A stretch of DNA of 37,605 nt. Origin: a virus. Position 1 is the stretch's first letter, and every line of letters begins with the position of its first letter. Shown in pieces: positions 15,639 to 21,946 of the stretch. The position numbers and the translations under genes are program-made. Below the pieces are notes generated by a model. The model made no database searches and was not told the origin of the DNA. It worked only from the letters and a program-made list of their open reading frames with translations. The DNA lies in the IMG/VR virus record IMGVR_UViG_3300046028_009991, positions 1 to 37,605 of that record; one strand, given 5' to 3'.

Positions 15639-15666
15639 TTGACTTCTTCGAAAGAGAGGTTAGAAT
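15639..15666 (+). promoter_or_regulatory. sigma70-like promoter TTGACT-16-TAGAAT
   Basis: TTGACT (15639-15644) and TAGAAT (15661-15666) precede the HNH ATG at 15673 by only 6 bases, so the transcript would start at or near the ATG. The TTGACTTCTT sequence recurs in the promoter at 18409. Confidence 0.65.
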
Positions 15667-15672
15667 GATGAC

Positions 15673-16035
15673 ATGAAATTCATCACTAGATTATGTAAAA
15701 CACACGGTTCTACAGAATTTGTGTTGGAAGGAAGAGGATATTATCGATGCAAAAAATGTCGATCTCATAGCGTCCATAAAAAACGAAAATTAAATAAACT
15801 TAAATTAGTGGAAGAGAATGGAGGGTGTTGTTCTATTTGTGGTTATAATAGATATGTTGGAGCATTACAATTTCATCACTTAGATCCTTCGTTAAAAAGT
15901 TTCGGTCTTTCCCAAAAGGGAAAAACATTAGGAATGGATTCTCTTCGAGAAGAAGCTAAAAAATGTATTTTACTATGCGCTAATTGTCATAGTGAAGTAG
16001 AAGGAGGAATTATTCAAATCCCAGTAACGCACTAG
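15673..16035 (+). CDS. HNH endonuclease inserted beside tRNA-Asn
   Basis: This 120-residue protein has an N-terminal zinc-ribbon-like part (Cys8, Cys26/Cys29) and a compact HNH domain: Cys53/Cys56 (CSICGYNR), His68-His69 (LQFHHLDP) and Cys102/Cys105/His106 (CANCHSEVEGG). It has its own promoter and probably a leaderless mRNA. Its last 17 bases, including the stop, are also the 5' end of tRNA-Asn. That is an intimate fit expected of a homing endonuclease that has settled at a tRNA gene. Confidence 0.88.
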   Translation: MKFITRLCKTHGSTEFVLEGRGYYRCKKCRSHSVHKKRKLNKLKLVEENGGCCSICGYNRYVGALQFHHLDPSLKSFGLSQKGKTLGMDSLREEAKKCILLCANCHSEVEGGIIQIPVTH

Positions 16036-16090
16036 GTGTGCGACCGCTCTGTTAAAGCGTGTGAGCTTGGTTCGAATCCAAGACTGGGAG
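16019..16090 (+). tRNA. tRNA-Asn(GTT)
   Basis: Acceptor TCCCAGT/ACTGGGA, anticodon loop CTGTTAA, T-arm CTTGG-TTCGAAT-CCAAG, discriminator G. Its first 17 bases overlap the end of the HNH reading frame. Confidence 0.93.
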
Positions 16091-16106
16091 CCTTTTAAAA
16101 CAAAAT

Positions 16107-16176
16107 GCTTGGAGGGGATCTGTAAGAATGCATATAATGAGGGGCAGCACCTCAAGATTCCACAAAAACTCCAAGC
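16107..16176 (+). ncRNA. structured element H
   Basis: A 70-nt element closed by GCTTGGAG/CTCCAAGC (16107-16114/16169-16176). It contains a 5-bp, 7-nt-loop hairpin TGAGG-GGCAGCA-CCTCA (16138-16154) and GGATCT/AGATTCC pairing. Length and outer helix are tRNA-like, but U33 and a T-arm are missing. Confidence 0.4.
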
Positions 16177-16188
16177 TCCACTTTACAT

Positions 16189-16506
16189 ATGATATCAATA
16201 AAAATACTAGAACCTAATGACATTGTAAAAGCTACTGATTGGTGCCGTCCTTTACATCTGGAAACCATGAGTGGAGGACAATCAGATTACTACTCATTTG
16301 AATCAGACTATTCAGGCATCGCACAAAACAATGTGAAGTGGGTTCGTATCAGAGATGTATTTGGACCGTGTTGGTTTGGTAAGAGTGCTAAAGAACTCAA
16401 CAAATATACTCAGCATGAGATTGTTCGTGGTGAGATTCCACAAAAGCATCGTTTGACAGGACACAAGTCCTTGCATACGTTTTTTACTAATTTAAAAACT
16501 TTATAA
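16189..16506 (+). CDS. hypothetical protein, 105 aa
   Basis: I do not recognise this protein. It contains WCRPLHLETMSGGQSDYYS and RIRDVFGPCWFGKSAKELNKY and ends in a basic segment (RLTGHKSLHTFFTNLKTL). It stands alone among tRNA genes, with structured elements H before and I after it. There is no Shine-Dalgarno sequence. Confidence 0.6.
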   Translation: MISIKILEPNDIVKATDWCRPLHLETMSGGQSDYYSFESDYSGIAQNNVKWVRIRDVFGPCWFGKSAKELNKYTQHEIVRGEIPQKHRLTGHKSLHTFFTNLKTL

Positions 16507-16508
16507 AC

Positions 16509-16607
16509 ATTCATAGGTCTGGTCACCCAGATGATATTGAGCATTCGGCTTCGATTACCGTAACCTCAATACGCGAAGAAACGGATTGATCACCGTTCGC
16601 CTAGAAT
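16509..16607 (+). ncRNA. cloverleaf-like structured element I
   Basis: A 99-nt element closed by an 8-bp helix with one bulged A (ATTC-TAGG at 16509-16517 with CCTAGAAT at 16600-16607). It encloses three hairpins: TCTGG-TCAC-CCAGA (16518-16531), TATTGAG/CTCAATA (16535-16541/16565-16571) with an inner CGG/CCG, and GCGA-ACGG/CCGT-TCGC (16573-16600). The plan is a cloverleaf but none of the arms has tRNA sequence identity. A CATTTTT trailer follows. Confidence 0.5.
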
Positions 16608-16614
16608 CATTTTT

Positions 16615-16686
16615 GCCGAATTAGCACAGTGGTAGTGCAATCGCCTTGTAAGCGATAGGTCGTCAGTTCGAGCCTGACATTCGGCT
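16615..16686 (+). tRNA. tRNA-Thr(TGT)
   Basis: Acceptor GCCGAAT/ATTCGGC, anticodon arm ATCGC-CTTGTAA-GCGAT, T-arm GTCAG-TTCGAGC-CTGAC, discriminator T. Confidence 0.95.
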
Positions 16687-16692
16687 CTTTAT

Positions 16693-16765
16693 AGATGCAT
16701 AGCTCAGATGGTAGAGCGCAGCTTTGATAAAGCTGGGGTCGTTGGTTCGAGTCCAACTGTGTCTA
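16693..16765 (+). tRNA. tRNA-Ile(GAT)
   Basis: Acceptor AGATGCA/TGTGTCT with two G-T pairs, anticodon arm CAGCT-TTGATAA-AGCTG, T-arm GTTGG-TTCGAGT-CCAAC, discriminator A. Confidence 0.95.
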
Positions 16766-16773
16766 CTTTTTAT

Positions 16774-16844
16774 GCGGCGTTGGTATAGGGGTTGTGCCTT
16801 AGTCTCCAAAACTAAAGAGGATCGTTCGAGTCGATCACGCTGTG
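16774..16844 (+). tRNA. tRNA-Trp(CCA)
   Basis: Anticodon arm TTAGT-CTCCAAA-ACTAA, acceptor GCGGCGT/ACGCTGT, discriminator G as in bacterial Trp tRNAs. Confidence 0.94.
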
Positions 16845-16852
16845 CTTTTTTA

Positions 16853-16924
16853 GGGGGTATAGCATAACGGTAATGCACCTGCTTTGCAAGCAGTAGATTG
16901 TCAGTTCGAATCTGACTACCTCCA
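16853..16924 (+). tRNA. tRNA-Ala(TGC)
   Basis: Anticodon loop TTTGCAA in a CCTGC/GCAGT stem, acceptor GGGGGTA/TACCTCC, discriminator A. It ends one base before the stop of the convergent virion gene, with no terminator between them. Confidence 0.95.
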
Positions 16925-16925
16925 T

Positions 16926-18260
16926 TTATCTTGAAACTTCTTCCCAATCTAAAGATCCGAAAGCATGAGTTGTCGCTGTACCACAGCTGATAGCTAAAGA
17001 TATTTCATAACCGCTTCCAATAAAACTATTTTTTTCTAATTGAAATCTAAAAAGATCCTCTTTCGTTAATTCAATCGAAGACTTTGATTGAGTGGTAGAA
17101 GTTATAAATCCCTGAGCGAGTGTTCTTCCTCCACTGATAGCAGTGCCGCTGATATTATATTCCACAGAACTGTCAGCTCCAGCGCTTACCCAAGTTCCTC
17201 CAGAAGTAGTTGGGCCTCCCAATATGCGCCAATTGTAATTGCCATTGTCCACTGGAATTAAAGATGCAGCGCTAAGCACTGAAATAGATTCCAAACGATT
17301 AGATTTTAATCTTAGACTAACAAGTGGGTAATAAACACCTTGTGTGTCTAAATCTTTTCGTGCCAAAATAGCAGTTCCAATTCCTTGTTGGAAACCTCTC
17401 ATTTCGTATCCACCTTCAGATATCACACTAGAACAGATTTGTTTTAATGTGCTTACTCCAGAAGTTGCGCCAATATTTTCGATTTCGTATCTTAATGGCA
17501 AAGATGCTGTTGTGATGTATGTAGCTCCGATGTTATTTGCGTGGTGAAAAGTATGGCAAACAATGTATTTGCCGTCGATAATAAATCCTACTCGCACAGA
17601 TCCGACTCCCAGCCATTCAATGTCCATCCAAAAAATTTGAGCTTTAGCAACGTCTAAAGTCAAACGGGAAGGTCCAGTTCCATCCAGCTTGTCTCCATTC
17701 CAATCGGTCTGATTGATTATGAATTCTTCGCCAACAACACCATTTGTTGAGGTTCGTTTTACAAAACTGGCAACAGTTCCATTGGCACCTCCAAGCTGGA
17801 AGTAAATTCCGTTGCTTGTTCCAAAATAACCGACTCTTTGCCTTAGATTGTTTTTGGCTGGACTCATTGCAAAAGTATTTAATACTAATAATGATTTACC
17901 TGGTTGGTACGAAAAATTTCTTATTGTTTCTCTTTTAACAAAAGAGCCAGATGCATTTGTAATCATTAAATCAATCAACCCTTGTCCAGAGTTAAAAACT
18001 CCAGAACCATTTACTCCCGTAGACATTGCCCAAAGAGCATTATCAGAGTATCTGTGAGTAGAATCAAACAGAGTCATTGGCTCAGAAATTCTCATGCGAC
18101 CGAAAGCATCAAAAGAAGTTGATCCAGCAGTATTAGCAAAACTCAAATCTTCTTGCTCTAGAGGTCTGTAATTATCATTTACTCTATCGTAAATAAATGG
18201 AATTTGTCCCGCTGTGTGAGATAATTGAGAAAGATTATTGAAGGTGTAATACTGAGCCAT
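16926..18260 (-). CDS. virion structural protein, isolated between tRNA arrays
   Basis: This 444-residue protein resembles a structural protein seen in large marine and freshwater phages. Its N-terminus includes SFDAFGRMRISEPMTLFDSTHRY-like sequence (split here as AFGRMRISEP and TLFDSTHRY), then RETIRNFSYQPGKSLLVLNTF and KNNLRQRVGYFG. The remainder is beta-rich with Gly/Ser turns. It has no signal peptide or catalytic motif. It is the only minus-strand gene right of the tail operon, is flanked by tRNAs on both sides, and carries a GTGTAA box 14 nt before its ATG, consistent with late expression. The exact virion position is unknown. Confidence 0.75.
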   Translation of the reverse strand: MAQYYTFNNLSQLSHTAGQIPFIYDRVNDNYRPLEQEDLSFANTAGSTSFDAFGRMRISEPMTLFDSTHRYSDNALWAMSTGVNGSGVFNSGQGLIDLMITNASGSFVKRETIRNFSYQPGKSLLVLNTFAMSPAKNNLRQRVGYFGTSNGIYFQLGGANGTVASFVKRTSTNGVVGEEFIINQTDWNGDKLDGTGPSRLTLDVAKAQIFWMDIEWLGVGSVRVGFIIDGKYIVCHTFHHANNIGATYITTASLPLRYEIENIGATSGVSTLKQICSSVISEGGYEMRGFQQGIGTAILARKDLDTQGVYYPLVSLRLKSNRLESISVLSAASLIPVDNGNYNWRILGGPTTSGGTWVSAGADSSVEYNISGTAISGGRTLAQGFITSTTQSKSSIELTKEDLFRFQLEKNSFIGSGYEISLAISCGTATTHAFGSLDWEEVSR

Positions 18261-18274
18261 AATAATTATTACAC
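18261..18274 (-). promoter_or_regulatory. GTGTAA start-proximal box of the 444-aa virion gene
   Basis: On the minus strand GTGTAATAATTATT directly precedes the ATG, with the box starting exactly 14 nt before it. There is no Shine-Dalgarno sequence. Confidence 0.6.
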
Positions 18275-18325
18275 TTTGTTTGTCTTAGAGAGTTGTTTGC
18301 GGTGTGTTTTTTAAATTGTTTAAAA

Positions 18326-18399
18326 GAGCGAGTGATGGAATTGGTATACATATTGGCCTTAGAAGCCAAGTTTTGAGGGTTCGAGTCCCTCTTCGCTCA
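18326..18399 (+). tRNA. tRNA-Leu(TAG) with a short variable loop
   Basis: Acceptor GAGCGAG/TTCGCTC, Leu-like D-arm (GATGGAATTGGTATACA), anticodon arm TTGGC-CTTAGAA-GCCAA, T-arm GAGGG-TTCGAGT-CCCTC, discriminator A. The variable region is only about 5 nt (GTTTT), whereas bacterial leucine tRNAs normally have a long variable arm. Confidence 0.9.
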
Positions 18400-18408
18400 C
18401 TTTTTTTG

Positions 18409-18436
18409 TTGACTTCTTTGGTAGTGCTGGTATAAT
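18409..18436 (+). promoter_or_regulatory. strong sigma70-like promoter TTGACT-16-TATAAT
   Basis: TTGACT (18409-18414) and a perfect TATAAT (18431-18436) with a 16-base spacer lie 11 bases before tRNA-Leu(TAA). It should drive the second, three-gene tRNA group and perhaps the genes from 18721. Confidence 0.8.
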
Positions 18437-18447
18437 GAAGGAGTAAT

Positions 18448-18529
18448 GGCCATGTGGTGAAATTGGTATCCACAGCAGATTTAAAATCTGCCGCCTTCGG
18501 GCTTGTCGGTTCGAGTCCGACTATGGCTA
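18448..18529 (+). tRNA. tRNA-Leu(TAA)
   Basis: Class II: acceptor GGCCATG/TATGGCT, anticodon arm GCAGA-TTTAAAA-TCTGC, variable arm GCCTTCGGGC, T-arm GTCGG-TTCGAGT-CCGAC, discriminator A. Confidence 0.95.
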
Positions 18530-18540
18530 CTTTTTAAAAC

Positions 18541-18613
18541 AGGGATGTAGCAGAACGGTTAATGCGGGCCTCTCATAAAGGTTAGATAGTGGGTTCAACT
18601 CCCACCGTCCCTA
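18541..18613 (+). tRNA. tRNA with CAT anticodon (Met or lysidine-Ile)
   Basis: Acceptor AGGGATG/CGTCCCT, anticodon stem GGCCT/AGGTT with loop CTCATAA, T-arm GTGGG-TTCAACT-CCCAC, discriminator A. The paired 1-72 end argues against initiator function. Confidence 0.9.
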
Positions 18614-18626
18614 TCTCATAAAATAT

Positions 18627-18700
18627 GCTCCATTAGCTCAGTTGGTTAGAGCGCGTTTTTTATAAAGGCGGGGTCACTGGTTCAAGCCCAGTATGGAGTA
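18627..18700 (+). tRNA. tRNA-Ile(TAT)
   Basis: Acceptor GCTCCAT/ATGGAGT, anticodon stem CGTTT/AGGCG with loop TTTATAA, T-arm ACTGG-TTCAAGC-CCAGT, discriminator A. A TAT anticodon reads AUA directly. Most bacteria instead use a lysidine-modified CAT tRNA, so this is a notable phage tRNA. Confidence 0.93.
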
Positions 18701-18720
18701 CTAAATTTAATCTAAAAAAA

Positions 18721-18846
18721 ATGAATCGTAAAAATTCGAAACAAACAAAAAACAAAGTAAAGCGCAAGGGTGTTCATGCAAAAAGCAAAACCTCTCGCTT
18801 GAAAAATTCTAAGAATTATAAGAAGTCTTATCGAGGTCAAGGTTAA
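18721..18846 (+). CDS. small basic protein, 41 aa
   Basis: Of 41 residues more than a third are Lys or Arg; the middle reads KVKRKGVHAKSKTSRLKNSK and the end YKKSYRGQG. Very similar small basic proteins with a KRKGVHAK and YRGQG pattern are, as I recall, encoded by some bacteria and phages, but their role is not established. The content suggests RNA or DNA binding. It lies between the tRNA group and the 18848 gene with 1-2 bases spacing. Confidence 0.75.
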   Translation: MNRKNSKQTKNKVKRKGVHAKSKTSRLKNSKNYKKSYRGQG

Positions 18847-18847
18847 T

Positions 18848-19138
18848 ATGAAAATCCTAGCAAATACTTTGGTTGAAGTTGATGTATCAGAAGACGAACA
18901 GCGGAAAATTGCAGTAGCTTATCTTTTTAATATCTACGATTGGAAAGATGGTTATCACATTTGTGAAGAAAAAGTTTATCAAGCTGTGACTGTGCATCAT
19001 CATGATGCATGGATCGATGATGTGTTCATTCGATATGCAACAGACAATGACTATGTTGTAGCGAGTCTTCTGCTGAAAATTAAAAAAAGTAAACAATATG
19101 AAACAATCGCCCTCCCAAAAACTCAAGAAAGCAGTTGA
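18848..19138 (+). CDS. hypothetical protein, 96 aa
   Basis: I do not recognise this protein. It is acidic in its first part (VEVDVSEDEQRKIAVAYLFNIYDWKDG) and carries a His-rich patch (VTVHHHDAWIDD). Its last 41 bases overlap the start of the next gene in another frame, so the two are probably coupled. Confidence 0.65.
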   Translation: MKILANTLVEVDVSEDEQRKIAVAYLFNIYDWKDGYHICEEKVYQAVTVHHHDAWIDDVFIRYATDNDYVVASLLLKIKKSKQYETIALPKTQESS

Positions 19139-19754
19139 AGGATGCAGCAAAGAGTTTACCGATTTCTTTGATTGGTCTTTGGAGTATTTGATCGAGCATA
19201 ATAAGTCTATTAAAATAGTGAATGCTCGCCATGTAAATATGGGAACATCCCAAAAATGTTCTGGGTGGTGCGATGGTTCAGAAATTGTTATTGCTCGCAA
19301 AAATCCTTTGTTTCAACAGGTTTACGTTCATGAATTTTCGCACATGAATCAAATGGTCGAGCAATCTCCTGTTTGGGGCGATGATTCTGATTTTTGGGAT
19401 CTTCTATATACTAAAGGGTTCAGTATTCCTGATTACCAAAAAGTAATGGAGGTTATTGCTTTAGAAAGAGATTGCGAGAAAAGAGCTATTGCTCATTCTA
19501 AAAAGTGGAAACTATTTGATAATGAAGCTTACGCAAAACAAGCAAATACTTACCTTCATTACTATCAGTATATCTTTCTGACAAAAAAGTGGGTTAATTC
19601 GACTTCTATTTATCATCCAATGATTTTAGATGTTATGTCCGCGAAAATCAAAGACATTGGTTCGTTTTATGAAATCAATATGGATTTAATGAATCTGTTT
19701 CATCAATGCCTAGAACCAAAGGGTAAATATTATAAAAAAGGCTTTAGTTCTTGA
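19098..19754 (+). CDS. HExxH zinc-metallopeptidase-like protein
   Basis: The 218-residue product has a zincin-type motif VYVHEFSHMNQ with His78, Glu79 and His82 in a predicted helix, preceded by a strand (SEIVIARK). A later helix, VIALERDCEKRAIAH (about 119-133), offers Glu residues as a third metal ligand. Phages of this size often encode such proteins next to morphogenesis or lysis genes, but the substrate is unknown. It overlaps the preceding gene by 41 bases. There is no signal peptide, so it acts in the cytoplasm or in the virion. Confidence 0.65.
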   Translation: MKQSPSQKLKKAVEGCSKEFTDFFDWSLEYLIEHNKSIKIVNARHVNMGTSQKCSGWCDGSEIVIARKNPLFQQVYVHEFSHMNQMVEQSPVWGDDSDFWDLLYTKGFSIPDYQKVMEVIALERDCEKRAIAHSKKWKLFDNEAYAKQANTYLHYYQYIFLTKKWVNSTSIYHPMILDVMSAKIKDIGSFYEINMDLMNLFHQCLEPKGKYYKKGFSS

Positions 19755-19770
19755 ATGTCTGGGTGATATA

Positions 19771-19784
19771 GTGTAATATCTATT
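19771..19784 (+). promoter_or_regulatory. GTGTAA start-proximal box
   Basis: GTGTAATATCTATT directly precedes the ATG at 19785, with the box starting exactly 14 nt before it. A TATAGT lies just upstream (19767-19772). Confidence 0.55.
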
Positions 19785-19979
19785 ATGCCTATTCCAAAAG
19801 TTAAAAGCAAAGAGAAAAGAAGCGATTATGTTGGTCGCTGTGTATCAGAAATTTCCAGTGAATATGAAAACAACAAACAAGCTGTCGCTATTTGCTACAA
19901 CTCTTTCAAAGAAGCAAAGGCTTCTGCCGAAGGTGTAGTGGAACTTGGCGAAGATGAAATGTTGATTTTAAAAGATTAA
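19785..19979 (+). CDS. small conserved-type phage protein, 64 aa
   Basis: The product (MPIPKVKSKEKRSDYVGRCV...) has the pattern SDYVGRCVSEI...NNKQAVAICYNSF, a short helix-rich domain found as a free protein in many phages, often near packaging or head genes. Function is unknown. It lies eight bases upstream of the tmRNA and has its own GTGTAA box. Confidence 0.75.
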   Translation: MPIPKVKSKEKRSDYVGRCVSEISSEYENNKQAVAICYNSFKEAKASAEGVVELGEDEMLILKD

Positions 19980-19987
19980 TTTTAAAC

Positions 19988-20363
19988 GGGTCTGTACTGG
20001 TTTCGACTTGATTAGTAGTTCATTAACTAGCATGTAGGAGTTGATCGGATGGCTCCTTAAAAATCCGATCAAAAAAAACAAACGGCAACAATAAAATTGT
20101 CAGCTTCCGCAAGCCAGTTTTCAGCCGCAAGGCTGTAGCTCTCGCTGCCTAAGCAAAACGCTCAGAGATACGCTCGCTCTACTCTGAGTTCAAAACGAGC
20201 AAAAAAACAGTTTCAGTCCTGTCTGATTGAATGGTGGAGGATGCAAGGAACTACCAAGAACCGAGCGTCCCTAAGAATGATTCTCTTTGATGAATCAATA
20301 TAAGCATGTTTGAAGGTTAGTGACAATTAGTTGAGGAAATGGGTTCGATTCCCATCAGATCCA
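19988..20363 (+). ncRNA. ssrA: tmRNA (one-piece)
   Basis: The 5' end GGGTCTGTACTGGTTTCGAC and the 3' end GGGTTCGATTCCCATCAGATCCA form the tRNA-like domain, with acceptor GGGTCTG/CAGATCC and discriminator A. A hairpin GATCGGAT/ATCCGATC (20043-20050/20063-20070) precedes the tag frame, which runs in frame from about 20081 and stops at TAA 20150-20152. The tag ends SFRKPVFSRKAVALAA; about 22-23 codons is long compared with 10 in E. coli. The resume codon may be GGC at 20084. More hairpins follow the stop. It would rescue stalled ribosomes together with host SmpB. Confidence 0.93.
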
Positions 20364-20386
20364 CTATTTATTTCCCGTCAGGTCCA
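20349..20386 (+). repeat. duplicated tmRNA 3' end
   Basis: TTCCCATCAGATCCA at the tmRNA 3' end (20349-20363) is repeated as TTCCCGTCAGGTCCA at 20372-20386, 13 of 15 bases identical. Such a displaced copy of an RNA gene's 3' end is what integration or homing at that end leaves behind. The HNH gene at 20406 follows directly. Confidence 0.65.
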
Positions 20387-20391
20387 TTTTA

Positions 20392-20405
20392 GTGTAAATT
20401 TCTAT
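20392..20405 (+). promoter_or_regulatory. GTGTAA start-proximal box of the HNH gene
   Basis: GTGTAAATTTCTAT precedes the ATG at 20406, with the box starting exactly 14 nt before it. This spacing supports the 20406 start over the in-frame one at 20331 inside the tmRNA. Confidence 0.6.
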
Positions 20406-20921
20406 ATGAAAATAGTTATATTAAAATGCGAGAACTGCGGGATAGAATTTGAAAGATCGGCTGCTGAAGCCAAAAGGTGTTCAAAAAAGGGTTTTTCTAT
20501 AGCGTGCAGTCGAAGCTGTGGTAGATCCATAAGTAATAAAAAATTTCCTTATAAGGGTCCATGCGATCATTTGCGTAATTATACCCGCCTTGATCAATAT
20601 AGTCCTTTTCGTTATTATATAAAAAAAGCAAAAGAAAGAGCTTTGCAGTATGGTCAACATAATTTAACTCTTGAGTTTTTGAAAGATTTATGGGAGAGTC
20701 AAAATCAAATTTGCCCATATACTGGAAAAAAAATGCATTTACCCGCATCATCTTTAGGTCATGACAAATTAGCAAACCCAAATAAAGCATCTTTAGATCG
20801 TATTGATTCTTCTAAGGGTTATATACAGGGTAATGTAGAATTCGTTTGTTTAGCTGTAAACTACGCTAAAAATAGGTTCAGCAGAGAAGATATTCTTGAA
20901 TTTTTTAAAATAAATAAGTAA
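20406..20921 (+). CDS. HNH-type endonuclease behind the tmRNA
   Basis: The frame is open from 20331, but that lies in the tmRNA; the ATG at 20406 follows a GTGTAA box and is preferred. The 171-residue protein has an N-terminal zinc-ribbon-like part (CENCGIEFERS, later CSRSCGRS) and a C-terminal phage HNH signature: CPYTGKKM, then ASLDRIDSSKGYIQGNVEFV with the catalytic D-R-I-D segment and Asn. It is the fourth HNH gene of the window and sits next to a stable-RNA gene, like the one at 15673. Confidence 0.8.
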   Translation: MKIVILKCENCGIEFERSAAEAKRCSKKGFSIACSRSCGRSISNKKFPYKGPCDHLRNYTRLDQYSPFRYYIKKAKERALQYGQHNLTLEFLKDLWESQNQICPYTGKKMHLPASSLGHDKLANPNKASLDRIDSSKGYIQGNVEFVCLAVNYAKNRFSREDILEFFKINK

Positions 20922-20929
20922 TATATTTC

Positions 20930-21016
20930 GGAAGGTTGTCAGAGCGGTTTATTGAGACACTTTGCTAAAGTGTTGGGGTTTAATAGCCTCCAAGGGTTCG
21001 AATCCCTTACCTTCCT
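20930..21016 (+). tRNA. tRNA-Ser(GCT)
   Basis: Class II: acceptor GGAAGGT/ACCTTCC, anticodon arm ACACT-TTGCTAA-AGTGT, long variable arm GGGGTTTAATAGCCTCC, T-loop TTCGAAT. The discriminator is T, unusual for Ser (G expected). Confidence 0.94.
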
Positions 21017-21041
21017 TTTTTTTATTTTTATCTATATTTTT

Positions 21042-21055
21042 GTGTAAAAGAAAGT
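21042..21055 (+). promoter_or_regulatory. GTGTAA start-proximal box of the lysis operon
   Basis: GTGTAAAAGAAAGT precedes the ATG at 21056, with the box starting exactly 14 nt before it. Confidence 0.6.
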
Positions 21056-21304
21056 ATGCCTAGACTTTTACAATCAGAAGTACACTCTGAATACTCTGCA
21101 AATCCAGATGTGTGGAGTGCGTACAGAGTGGATATTAAGTCTATGTTTGACGCCTCCACTATAAAAGAGGATTTTAATGATCATTTAATCCGAGAGTATA
21201 ATAGAAAAATTGAAAGATTGAATCAATCTTCTAGTTTGTATATTACTCCATTCGACGGCGGATTTAGATTTATTGGAAGCGGCATCTCCTCTCCAAAAAT
21301 ATGA
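21056..21304 (+). CDS. hypothetical protein upstream of endolysin, 82 aa
   Basis: This small, mostly helical-looking protein (MPRLLQSEVHSEYSANPDVW...) ends FIGSGISSPKI. Its stop overlaps the endolysin ATG (ATGA), so it is part of the lysis operon and coupled to it. No family is recognised. Confidence 0.65.
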   Translation: MPRLLQSEVHSEYSANPDVWSAYRVDIKSMFDASTIKEDFNDHLIREYNRKIERLNQSSSLYITPFDGGFRFIGSGISSPKI

Positions 21305-21933
21305 ACTTTTCAGAAAAACAAACTTTAGTAAAGAGAATCCAAAAAGCTTTGGGTATTGGTCAAGATGGTATCGATGGTCCTAGCACATGGAATGCTATAA
21401 TTAAAAAAATCATTCCCCAATCCAATTCTGCAAAACCAGATAGCTCTCCTAGTAAGCTATCTGGAAAACTTGTTGCCTTAGCCAAGAAAGAAATCGGCGT
21501 TGAAGAAGTAAATGGTTCTAATTGCGGACCTAGAGTAAATGAATACAAATCCGCCACATGGTTAGATTCTACTAAATCTTGGCCGTGGTGCGCAGCATTT
21601 ATTTGTTGGTTGTTTAAAGAGGCGATGAAAGATGGTGATTACACATTTGAGCGTCCCAAAACAGCAGGAGCATATGATTTTGAAAACTGGGCAAGAGATC
21701 AGGATTCTTCTGTTTTGTTAAAGAAACCTCATAATGGTGATGTTCAAGCTGGCGATATTGTAATCTTTACGTTTTCTCATATTGGCATCGCTACCAGCGG
21801 TCGAGATGATAATGGATATGTTTCCACAATCGAGGGAAATACCGATGGATCGGGCAGCAGGGAAGGTGGCGCTGTTCTAGCGAAAAAAAGACAAGTTTCT
21901 CAAATTAGAAGCCTCATTCGTCTAGCAATATAG
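21301..21933 (+). CDS. endolysin: peptidoglycan-binding plus CHAP domain
   Basis: Residues about 5-35 form a peptidoglycan-binding domain (KRIQKALGIGQDGIDGPSTW). After a Ser/Pro linker follows a CHAP amidase/endopeptidase domain. It has catalytic Cys97 in WPWCAAFICW, His160 in FSHIGIA and the acidic/Asn pair in TIEGNTDGSGS (about 177-187). It should cut peptide bonds in peptidoglycan at the end of infection. There is no signal peptide, so release would depend on a holin; two small membrane proteins follow directly. Confidence 0.9.
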   Translation: MNFSEKQTLVKRIQKALGIGQDGIDGPSTWNAIIKKIIPQSNSAKPDSSPSKLSGKLVALAKKEIGVEEVNGSNCGPRVNEYKSATWLDSTKSWPWCAAFICWLFKEAMKDGDYTFERPKTAGAYDFENWARDQDSSVLLKKPHNGDVQAGDIVIFTFSHIGIATSGRDDNGYVSTIEGNTDGSGSREGGAVLAKKRQVSQIRSLIRLAI

Positions 21934-21946
21934 TGTAAAACTTTGC
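21933..21946 (+). promoter_or_regulatory. GTGTAA start-proximal box of the holin-like gene
   Basis: GTGTAAAACTTTGC precedes the ATG at 21947, starting exactly 14 nt before it. It begins on the last base of the endolysin stop codon TAG. Confidence 0.6.

Noticed and set aside
18887-19300. 137-codon minus-strand frame
   Set aside because: Antisense to the genes at 18848 and 19098, including the region before the HExxH motif; low-complexity composition.
20331-20405. N-terminal extension of the HNH protein
   Set aside because: The in-frame upstream start lies inside the tmRNA 3' end, and the GTGTAA box points to 20406.
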